Shown here: positions 8,969-15,682 of the stretch, piece after piece
Position numbering within the stretch: position 1 is the first letter of the stretch
Layout of the letters: each line of letters begins with the position of its first letter
Assembly (NCBI GenBank): GCA_022592435.1
Contig: JABYQS010000672.1
Location: forward strand, 1-15,682
Length of the DNA: 15,682 nt
Direction of reading: 5' to 3'
Source: Cerioporus squamosus
Lineage: Eukaryota > Basidiomycota > Agaricomycetes > Polyporales > Polyporaceae
Program-made: the position numbers and the translations under genes
The notes under the pieces: model-generated
The model's input: the letters and a program-made list of their open reading frames with translations, nothing else
The model's database searches: none
What the model was told of the DNA's origin: nothing

Positions 8969-9977
8969 ATGACGAAACCGCAGAACTCCAAGCCCGAGTC
9001 GACAGACCTTGCGCGGAGACGCAAGGAGGCGGAGGAACGGAAGAGGAAGGCGGACGAGGAGCTGGCGGAGTTGGCCGCGGCGGAGAAGGCGGAGGAGGAG
9101 AGGAAACAGCGGGAGGACGACAAACGGCCAAAGGCCGATGCCAAGTGAGTGGTCGAGTTTCGGAGTTCGGGGTCCGACTAATGACTTGCAGAGTACCCTG
9201 CGACGCCTGTCGGAAGAAGTCCGCGGCGTGCCGGTGGTACCTGGACAGCTCGCGAGTGGCGAGCTGTGCCTCGTGCGTGCAGCGCAAGGGGAAGTGCGTG
9301 GGCGGAACACCGCCGGAGATGGTGAAGAAGCGGAAGCGACCGTCGAAGGAGGTCGTGGACAGCGAAGTCGAGGAGGTAGCTCCGCCTCCGAAGAAGCCGA
9401 AGAAGACGCAGGAGCAGCCGGTGGCCGGGCCCTCCAAGGACAAGGGCAAGGGCAGGGCGAGGGAGGAGCCGGAGCCGGAGCCGGAGAAGAAGGCGGAGTC
9501 CGGCCGGACTCTCCGGGGTCCGAAGGGGGGAGACGGCTCCGTCGATTCCCTCGACACGAGGGACTTGTTCGGACGTCTCCTCCAGGAGATGTGGGACACC
9601 CGCTCGGAGATGCGGAGTCTCGCAAGGAGATGGCGAGGTTCTTGCACGCGCGGGCGCAGGTCGAGGCCCTCGACGGGTACCTGGCCCCGTACTTCCAGGG
9701 GCTCCCCGCGGGGCCGAGTGGGATAGTCCGGTCGACGACGGAGGAGGAAGACCCGTCGTACGAGCCGGAGGCGGAGGAGACGGAGTCGGACTCGGAGTCC
9801 GGAAATGAGGAGTCCGGGGAGGCGCAGGGAGAGGCCGGAGATGAGGGCCAGGGCGAGGGTGAAGGAGAGGGTGAGGGAGAAGGAAACGGAGTTGAGGTTG
9901 AGGGGGAAGAAGGAATCGGAGGTGAGGGTGGCGGAGAAGAGCAGACGGAGTCCGGAGACAACGGAGCTCCGGAGTAG
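8969..9977 (+). CDS. Coiled-coil / Zn(II)2Cys6-type protein carried antisense inside element B (one frameshift)
   Basis: Exon 1 is 8969-9144, the intron 9145-9191 (47 nt, GTGAGT..CAG, branch-like ACTAAT) and exon 2 starts at 9192. Residues 14-52 are a charged Arg/Lys/Glu/Ala coiled coil. Residues 62-94 hold C-x2-C-x6-C-x11-C-x2-C-x6-C, which fits the fungal binuclear zinc-cluster consensus with basic residues between the first cysteines (CDACRKKSAAC). A KR/P-rich nuclear-localisation-like segment follows (KKRKRPSKE, PPKKPKK). After about residue 201 the reading moves by one base near 9618-9621: the old frame ends at 9726, while the other frame continues a helix (EMARFLHARAQVEAL) and a Glu/Gly-rich acidic tail to TAG 9975-9977. 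A one-base loss is likely, either a real lesion or a sequencing error. Such zinc clusters bind DNA in transcription factors. Here only nuclear DNA binding can be inferred. The start was chosen from the TATA box, the reading-frame length and the ATG context. Confidence 0.72.
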
Positions 9978-10109
9978 ATAGGACAATGAAACCGTTTCCG
10001 AATCAACAAAGTGTGAGGTGTGAACAGCAATGTTAAGTACTCATAAGCAAGTAATATGAAGTGAGTAAGTGTTTGTAAGAACAGATGTAATGGATGAGGA
10101 TGGTGTGGT
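9978..10109. other. Spacer between the convergent 3' ends of the zinc-cluster gene and pol
   Basis: The stop codons of the two oppositely transcribed genes are 132 bp apart, so their transcripts converge here. The spacer is AT-richer than both genes and shows no motif I can assign. Overlapping 3' ends would allow double-stranded RNA to form, by inference. Confidence 0.45.
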
Positions 10110-12739
10110 TTAGGACAAGGAAGTAAGAGGTCCGGGTTTATCCGGGTAAGAAGCATGGAAGTCCGCGACCAGTTCTTGAGCGTGTCCGAGCTCCGTGGCG
10201 AGGATCCATGAAGTTTCCTCGTCGGTGCCTTCGTAACCGGCCCAACGGACCAGGTACAGGAGTTGACAGGACCGGCGCCGACGATCAATCTTGGAGTCGA
10301 GGATTTCGGAGATTTCATACTCCGGTTCTCCGTCGACTTCGACTGGTGGGGGCGGAGTTTGGACGCGCCCGGGAATAGTGTTCGGAGTTGCGGGTTCCAG
10401 CTGAGAGACGTGGAAGACGGGGTGAATGGCCCGCATAGAGTCGGGTAAACGGAGGGTGAAGGAGTGAGTTCCGGGCTGAGCGATGATCTCGTAGGGGCCT
10501 AGGAACTTCTCGGAGAGTTTCTTCGTAGGGCGAGTAGAACGGATGAACTGCGCTCGGACATATGCGTAATCTCCGATCTGGAAGTCCGGTGCTGGAAGTC
10601 GGTGCTTGTCGGCCTGAACTTGATAGCGAGCCTGGGCTTCGGCGATGCGATTCCGGAGTTCGGAGTGGAGTTCGTCGAGATCGATGGCGAACTCGCGGGC
10701 ACGAGCGGAGGTGAGATCACGTTCCGGGTGGACTGCAAGTCCGGGATGGTAGCCCTTGTTGGCGAAGAAGGGAGAGAGTCCGGTAGTGGCGTTCGGAGCG
10801 TTGTTGTACGCAAACTCCGCAAGGGGCAAGAGTTTGGACCAGTTGTCCTGTTGATAGTTGCAATAGATGCGGAGGTACTGCTCTAGGGTCTGGTTAACGT
10901 GTTCCGTTTGTCCGTTGCCTTCAGGGTGATAACCGGAGGTGAAGTGAAGCTTCATGTCGAGAGCTTTACCGAGGGAACGGAAGAAGTGGGACACGAACTC
11001 CGAGCCCCGATCGGAAGTGACGTGGGACGGAACTCCGTGCTTGGAGAACACATGAAGGACGAAGAGTTCGGCGAGCTCCTGGGCGTTGAGCGTATTGTGA
11101 GTCGGAATGAAGATCGACTGCTTGGTCAACCGGTCAACAATGACGAGTATCGCGGTGTAGCCGTCGGAGTCCGGGAGCTGTTCGATGAGGTCCATGGAAA
11201 TGGAGTTCCAGGGCCGTTCGGGGATGGGGAGTTGCTTCAATGTTCCGTAGGGCAGATGACGGGGAACCTTGGATCTCGCGCATGTAGTACAGGTTTTGCA
11301 GTAGTCTCGGATGAAGTTGCGGAGTCCGGGCCAGTTGTAGTCCCGGAGGACTCGGAGTCGGAGGTCTCCGGAGTCCGGGACGTAGATGCGATTGCTGAGA
11401 CATAGGAAACCATCGTCGTTGAAGGACCAGCGGGGGTGGTCGACTTCCGAGGCATGCGAGAGACCTGCGGCGAGCTCCGGGGAAGGGTTCTCGGAGGCTT
11501 GAGCGGAGCGGATGTCCGCGCGGAGTTGGGTATCGTCGAGGACGAACACCGCACGGAGGACCGGAGCGTGGAGGATTGTCGCCCGGAGGGAGGAAGCGAG
11601 CTGTTCCTGGGTGAAGACTGGTCGGAAGTTGTGTGGGTTGACGACGGAGTAGTCACTGTCCCCCTCCTTTGGGTAGACGTCCCAACGGCGAGTGAGTGCG
11701 TCGGGTTTTGCTCCGAGTTTTCCGGGTCGGAATCGGATAACCATGTTGAACTGCGACAGGTACTCGGACCAGCGGGCTTGGCGGCGGGTGAGGAGTTTTG
11801 TGGTGGAGAAGTACTCGAGGTTCTTGTGATCCGTGACGACGTCGATCGGAGTTCCGGAGCCCTCGAGGTAGTGCCGCCAAGTCTTGAACGCTTCGAAGAT
11901 GGCCAAGAGTTCCTTGTCGTGAGTGTCGTAGTTCAACTCCGCACCGGAGAGGGTACGGGAGTGGAAAGCAATGGGATGGAGTTCACCGGAGTCCGTGGTG
12001 ATGGACAGAATTCCGGCGATAGCGTAGTCCGAGGCATCCGTCTCGACGGTGATTTGCCGATCGGGTTCCCAGTGGTGAAGAACTGGAGCTGTGGTGAACG
12101 CCTTTTTGAGAGAGTTAAAGGCGTCGCGGCATTCATCGGAGAAGTTCCAAGGAACATTCTTGCGGGTGAGACGGGTGAGGGGAAGGACGATCTCGGAGTA
12201 GCGAGGGATGAAACGCCGGTAGAAGTTGGTGAATCCGAGGAAGGACTGTATGTCTCGGACTTTCCGGGGTTCCGGCCACTCGAGTATCGTCTTGACCTTG
12301 GAGTCCGACATCGTGAGTCCTTCGGCGGAGAGGATGTAGCCGAGGTACTCGACGGAGTCCGAGTGGAACTCGCACTTGTCGGCGCGAGCATAGAGCTTGT
12401 GCTTCCGGAGACGTCGTAGGACTTCTTTGACGTGCTTCCGGTGATCGGCAGGGTTGTCGGAGTAGATGAGGATGTCGTCTAGATACACGACGACGCAAAC
12501 ATCTAGCAAGTCCGCGAAGATTTCGTTGACGAAGCGTTGAAAGGCGGCCGGAGCGTTAGAAAGTCCGAAAGGCATGACGCGCCATTCGAACGATCCGTAG
12601 CGCGTTTGGAAAGCCGTCTTCCATTCATCTCCGGGGGCTATTCGGACTAGGTTGTAGGCATGTCGGAGGTCGATCTTGGTGTAGATCCGAGCCTTCCGCG
12701 GAGCGTCAAGGAGGTCCGAGACGAGGGGAAGGGGATAAC
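10110..12739 (-). CDS. pol: Element B pol fragment: RT palm - RNase H - integrase - chromodomain
   Basis: 875 codons are open from Tyr (12737) to TAA (10112-10110); numbering counts that Tyr as 1. RT: YPLPLVSDLL at the start, VYLDDILIY with catalytic YLDD at 85-88, and the thumb after. The fingers and the first catalytic Asp region upstream are cut off. RNase H: Asp234 (ETDAS), Glu276 (DKELLAI), Asp303 (TDHKN). Integrase: Asp516, Asp576 and Glu612, a D-x59-D-x35-E triad. The zinc-binding domain keeps only its cysteine half (CTTC, 483-486). About 22 residues, including the two histidines, are missing at 465/466 (11343/11342) compared with element C. GPYEII (about 747) and a chromodomain (YEISEILDSK..YLVRWAGY, about 807-865) close the protein. 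Reading continues upstream by chance into the LTR of element C, to an ATG at 12872. No stops remain, so loss of activity comes from truncation and the integrase deletion. Confidence 0.9.
12735..12739. other. Predicted target-site duplication of element C (ATAAC)
   Basis: The five bases directly outside the 3' LTR of element C are ATAAC (GTTAT on the minus strand), within the codons for the conserved RYPLPL of element B's RT. A matching ATAAC is predicted next to C's other LTR, outside the window. Confidence 0.45.
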
Positions 12740-13249
12740 TGTCGCGGCGACTAGGCGCGTAGACACCAGACGTCGATCGGCGACGGTCTGAGGGGCGAGC
12801 GGCGAGGAGCCGAAAAGGGGAGAGTAGAGAGGAAGCTCGACGAGGGCAGAGCAACGACCGGCTCGAAGGCACGAAGTCGTCGATAGCTAGTCTTCACGCG
12901 CACTGCGACAGACTAGTCCCAATGACCAGGAGGTCGAGATGGGGACCAGGTAAGCGCTGGGAGGGCCTTATATACTAGTCTACTCTGAACAATCACGTGC
13001 CAGTGGAAGTGACTCATGCGGGAAAGGGAGCGAGGCTGTACGAGTGGGAGACAAAAGGGTGGGAAAACACATGGTAACGGGATGGTAAGTGCGAGAACAA
13101 GGCATGCGGTCGCGGGAACAGAGCATACGGGCGTGAGAATGAAATCAAGGGGTCCAAAATGGGATGTGTACGAAGTAGGAAAGGGATCAAGATGGGAGGT
13201 GGAAGTTCCAGGGAAAACGAAAAGGGGTGCTGGTCCACTGACCGTGACA
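12740..13249 (-). repeat. 3' LTR of element C (510 bp)
   Basis: On the element's strand it begins TGTCACGGTCAG right after the polypurine tract and ends CGCGACA right before the RT codons of element B. The ends TGTCACG and CGCGACA are near-perfect inverted repeats (6 of 7). A TATATAAGG box lies about 275 bp in. Both boundaries are set by independent evidence: the tract on one side and the interrupted RT on the other. Confidence 0.8.
12966..12974 (-). promoter_or_regulatory. TATA box in the LTR of element C
   Basis: The minus strand reads TATATAAGG. It lies about 95 bp upstream of the ATG at 12872, which opens the frame running into element B pol. Confidence 0.6.
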
Positions 13250-13263
13250 TTACCCCCCTCCTA
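13250..13263 (-). other. Polypurine tract of element C, overlapping the pol stop codon
   Basis: The minus strand reads TAGGAGGGGGGTAA, immediately followed by the LTR's TGTCACGG. The TAG is the pol stop, so coding ends in the primer tract, a common compact arrangement. Confidence 0.75.
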
Positions 13264-15682
13264 AGTCCGACGGTCCCCGACGGACCTAGAGCCCGGGCGT
13301 CGTCCAGAGGCCCATTCGAATGGGGACGGCTCAGTGACGGTCAGGTTGTGTAGGGGTTGCCAGGGTAGGGAGTCGAACACAGTGGAGGCAATGCGTCGAG
13401 GGGCGTTGGGGTTACGCTGGTGGAACTCATCGATGAGCTCCTGACAGTGGGTGAGGCCTTTCGCGGGTTCCCAACTGTCATCGCCCTCACCGTATCCCTT
13501 CCAGCGGACCAGGTACTGGAACTGATTGCGGTAAGTGCGACTGTCCAGGATTGCCTCAACCTCGTACTCCAGTTCGCCCTCCACCTCGACCGGTTCTGGT
13601 GGGGGTGGTTGTTCTCCATTGACCTCGTTACCCTTCCAGGGTGTGAGACGGTCAACGTGGATCACGTCGTGCCGGTTCTGCATGGACGGAGGTAGCGAGA
13701 GACGATATGTGAGGTCGCCGGTCTGTTCGAGGACTTCATACGGGCCTAGGCGACGTGGACCGAGCTTGCGACTGGCCTGATGGATGGTGACGTCTCGTGC
13801 GTCCAACCAGACACGGTCGCCCACCTTGAATTCGTGAGGCTTAGGCTTCCCGAGCTCGAACCGTTCCTTCATTGCCACCTTCTCCATACGCAGGGCCGCC
13901 TCAGCCTCACGTCGTACCTCTCGCAGTGTCTCTAGGCGCTGGTCCAGGGTAGGGAATCGGGTGCGACCGCCGACGGGTACTGTGAAGTTCGGGCGGTAAC
14001 CGTAGACCACTTCGAAGGGGGACATGTTATGAGCGGAGTGAACGCGGTTGTTGAGGACGAATTCGGCAGTGGGGAGGTGGTCGACCCAATCGTCCTGGCG
14101 TGAGTTCGTGAAGAGGCGGAGGTGCTTCTCCACCTCCTGATTTGCGCGTTCCGTCTGTCCGTTCGACTGGGGGTGGTAGGCTGTGGTCAAAGCGTGTTGA
14201 ATCCCTAGCTTCTGGTAGAGCGCTTTCATGAAGCGTGCGGCAAACTGGGGACCTCGATCGGAGACGACTTTACCGGGAATGCCATGGAGGCGGAAGATCT
14301 CGCGGTAGTGGATGTCCGCTACTCCCTCAGCGTCGACATCTGTGGTCGTGGGTAGGACATGGACCTGTTTGCTGTAGTGGTCCGTGTAGACGATGATCGC
14401 ATCGTAACCCTTGACCTTGGGAAGCCCTGTGATGAGGTCGACACCCATGGTCTGCCACAGCCCTTCTGGCACGTCGTGGGGGTGAAGGGTTCCATGGGGG
14501 TGGCGAGGAGCTTTGCGACGCTGACAGACGTCACACCCTTCGACGTACTTACGCACGAATGCAGCCTGCTGGGGCCACCAGAAGAGGCGGTCTACCAGTT
14601 CGAGTGTGCCGTTCCGTCCTGGGTGACCAGCCGTGATGGAATCGTGGCAGAGGGAGGTGACGCGTTTGCGGAGGTTTACGTCTGGAGGGACGTACAGCTT
14701 TCCGTGCCGATAGATGAGTCCATCAACCACCTCCCACTCCAGGAGACCATTCGTCAGCTTGCGCGGACCCTTCTCCTTGAGAACGCGAAGGGCTTCGACG
14801 ACCTCTGGGTCCTGAAGCTCTGCCTCGCGGATCTCCTGTTCGAGGGTGCTCGTGTCCGTGAGGGTAGCCGCGAGGGCCGCGAAGCGTTCTGGACCGAGGA
14901 CGATCTGCTCGCGATTGTCGTCAGCATCCGAGACCTGGTGGGTGGGGAGCCGTGACAAGGGGTCGGCCTGGGTGTTGGTCTTCCCAGGCTTGTGCGTGAG
15001 GCGGAAGTCGAACCGGCTCAGGTACAGTGACCAGCGGGCCTGACGACGGCTGAGGTTCTGGGCCGTACGCCAGTACTCCAGGTTGCGGTGGTCCGTGACA
15101 ATCTCGAAGGGTTCTGGAAGCCCTTCCAAGTAGTGTCGCCAGTCCTCCAAGGCGCGTATGATAGCCAGCATCTCCCGGTCGTAGATCTCGTAGTTTCGCT
15201 CCGCGTCCGTCATCGACTCCGATCGGAAGGCCACTGGGTGCCACAGCCCGTCGTCCAGTTTCTGCAGGAGCACTCCACCTGTTGCGAATCCCGAAGCGTC
15301 TACCTCCAGACGAGTGGGTCGCGCAGGGTCCCAAGAGACCAAGACGGGCTCCGAGGTAAAGGCGTCCTTGAGGGCCTGGAAGGCACGTCGCTGTGCTAGA
15401 CCCCATGTCCAAGGGACGTCCTTCTTGGTCAGGTCATTCAAGGGCCGCGCGTGCTTCGAAAAGTCACGGATGAAGCGACGGTAGAAGTTGGCGAACCCCA
15501 GGAAACCTCGCAGTTCGCGTAGGTTCTTCGGGGCCGGCCACTCCGTAACCGCCTTGACTTTGACTGGATCCATTGCGACCTCGCCTTCTCGGATAACCAG
15601 GCCTAGATACTCAACCTCCGTGCGCTCAAACTCGCACTTCTCTGGGCGGAGGTAGAGATCGTGTTCCTGGAGACGTCGCAGG
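13261..15682 (-). CDS. pol: Element C pol, C-terminal part: RT thumb - RNase H - integrase - chromodomain
   Basis: The frame is open from the right edge (first full codon 15681) to TAG 13263-13261, about 806 codons; the true start lies outside. Numbering is from the Met codon at 15573. The visible RT starts after the YxDD, with CEF..EVEYLGLVI upstream of that Met and FLGFANFYRRFI at 24-35. RNase H: Asp92 (VDASG), Glu134 (REMLAI), Asp161 (TDHRN). Integrase: intact zinc-binding domain His310, His317, Cys347, Cys350, and a D379-x59-D439-x35-E475 triad. LGPYEV at 609-614 is the GPY/F motif. The chromodomain is at about 668-722 (EYEVEAILDS..YLVRWKGY..DSWEP), a module that in chromoviruses directs integration to marked chromatin. 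A 40-residue tail follows to the polypurine tract. All catalytic residues in view are present. It is clearly divergent from element B, so it belongs to another family. Confidence 0.93.
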   Translation of the reverse strand, partial: LRRLQEHDLYLRPEKCEFERTEVEYLGLVIREGEVAMDPVKVKAVTEWPAPKNLRELRGFLGFANFYRRFIRDFSKHARPLNDLTKKDVPWTWGLAQRRAFQALKDAFTSEPVLVSWDPARPTRLEVDASGFATGGVLLQKLDDGLWHPVAFRSESMTDAERNYEIYDREMLAIIRALEDWRHYLEGLPEPFEIVTDHRNLEYWRTAQNLSRRQARWSLYLSRFDFRLTHKPGKTNTQADPLSRLPTHQVSDADDNREQIVLGPERFAALAATLTDTSTLEQEIREAELQDPEVVEALRVLKEKGPRKLTNGLLEWEVVDGLIYRHGKLYVPPDVNLRKRVTSLCHDSITAGHPGRNGTLELVDRLFWWPQQAAFVRKYVEGCDVCQRRKAPRHPHGTLHPHDVPEGLWQTMGVDLITGLPKVKGYDAIIVYTDHYSKQVHVLPTTTDVDAEGVADIHYREIFRLHGIPGKVVSDRGPQFAARFMKALYQKLGIQHALTTAYHPQSNGQTERANQEVEKHLRLFTNSRQDDWVDHLPTAEFVLNNRVHSAHNMSPFEVVYGYRPNFTVPVGGRTRFPTLDQRLETLREVRREAEAALRMEKVAMKERFELGKPKPHEFKVGDRVWLDARDVTIHQASRKLGPRRLGPYEVLEQTGDLTYRLSLPPSMQNRHDVIHVDRLTPWKGNEVNGEQPPPPEPVEVEGELEYEVEAILDSRTYRNQFQYLVRWKGYGEGDDSWEPAKGLTHCQELIDEFHQRNPNAPRRIASTVFDSLPWQPLHNLTVTEPSPFEWASGRRPGSRSVGDRRT

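Larger units (their letters stand above)
8484..12361 (+). repeat. Dispersed octamer GGAGTCCG, 12 copies, element B only, one strand
   Basis: Exact copies start at 8484, 8605, 9495, 9794, 9809, 9947, 11166, 11321, 11370, 11988, 12300 and 12354. By hand I found none in the opposite orientation inside element B and none elsewhere in the window. For a 4.7-kb sequence of this composition about 0.1 copies per strand would be expected. The copies lie in the LTR, the zinc-cluster gene (where they read Glu-Ser-Gly) and pol (where the opposite strand mostly reads Asp-Ser), so one protein's codon use cannot explain them. Confidence 0.75.
8036..12739 (-). mobile_element. Element B: Ty3/gypsy chromovirus, 3' part, interrupted by element C
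   Basis: In minus-strand order the visible parts are pol from the middle of RT to the chromodomain (12739-10110), an opposite-strand gene (8969-9977), a polypurine tract (8771-8758) and the 3' LTR (8757-8036). The 5' part (RT fingers, protease, gag, 5' LTR) is absent because element C is inserted in RT at 12739/12740. It should continue to the right of element C, beyond the window. The integrase C-terminal chromodomain places it among chromoviruses. Predicted target duplication: CTAAC at 8031-8035, to be matched beyond the far 5' LTR. Confidence 0.8.
12740..15682 (-). mobile_element. Element C: Ty3/gypsy chromovirus, 3' part, inserted into element B
   Basis: On the minus strand, pol enters at the right edge and ends at 13261. 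A polypurine tract and the 3' LTR (13249-12740) follow. Directly after the LTR the sequence resumes inside the RT of element B, which shows a nested insertion in the same orientation. Visible coding is uninterrupted, indicating a young copy. Confidence 0.88.

Noticed and set aside
8886..10318. Long minus-strand open frames (366 and 466 codons) across the zinc-cluster gene
   Set aside because: They are Pro/Ser/Arg-rich reverse images of the Glu/Gly- and Lys-rich plus-strand coding sequence. They show no domain, and one overlaps the end of pol in a wrong frame.
11436..12419. 327-codon plus-strand open frame
   Set aside because: It lies fully antisense to the RT/RNase H region of element B and has no recognisable motif. 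High GC makes such shadows common.
13014..13264. Small open frames on both strands inside the LTR of element C
   Set aside because: They lie in the U3 region, have low-complexity composition, and no start context or domain.
14359..14955. 198-codon plus-strand open frame
   Set aside because: It is antisense to integrase and linker of element C, with no motif.

Overview
The window looks like repeat-rich nuclear DNA of a filamentous basidiomycete, probably an Agaricomycete. The evidence is a set of very short GT..AG introns (37-58 nt) in several gene remnants, chromodomain-bearing Ty3/gypsy retrotransposons, and multi-exon hypothetical gene families I recognise from Agaricomycete genomes. I see no conserved housekeeping gene and no tRNA, rRNA or CRISPR array. 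This is an accessory graveyard of mobile elements and decayed genes.

Layout: (1) 1-279 on the minus strand is the upstream end of a decayed Ty3/gypsy reverse transcriptase (element A) that runs off the left edge. (2) 280-2110 is non-coding or unrecognisable, with two short tandem arrays at 1338-1500. (3) About 2115-2960 is an AT-rich island unlike its surroundings. (4) 3090-3898 (minus) is a broken multi-exon gene with two viroplasmin-like modules. It is divergent from (5) 4082-6713 (plus), a multi-exon pseudogene of an unnamed Agaricomycete multicopy family with five in-frame stops and a frameshift. (6) 6714-8035 is repeat-like intergenic sequence.

(7) 8036-12739 is element B, a minus-strand Ty3/gypsy chromovirus. 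It has a 3' LTR (8036-8757), a polypurine tract, and a 2.6-kb pol fragment (RT-RNase H-integrase-chromodomain). Between LTR and pol, on the opposite strand, lies a gene with its own TATA box and intron, encoding a coiled-coil plus Zn(II)2Cys6-type protein (8969-9977, one frameshift). (8) 12740 to the right edge is element C, a second minus-strand chromovirus of a different lineage. Its 510-bp 3' LTR (12740-13249) is inserted in the middle of element B's RT, so the missing 5' part of B (RT fingers, protease, gag, 5' LTR) should lie beyond C, outside the window.

How the parts relate: C is the youngest insertion and its visible pol is open throughout. B is older: C interrupts it, its integrase has lost the histidines of the zinc-binding domain through an in-frame deletion, and its passenger gene carries a frameshift. 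B is inserted next to the older decayed gene pair. The most unusual observations are the antisense zinc-cluster gene inside an LTR element, a strand-biased octamer (GGAGTCCG, 12 copies) confined to element B across LTR, passenger gene and pol, and the divergent viroplasmin / unnamed-family gene pair.
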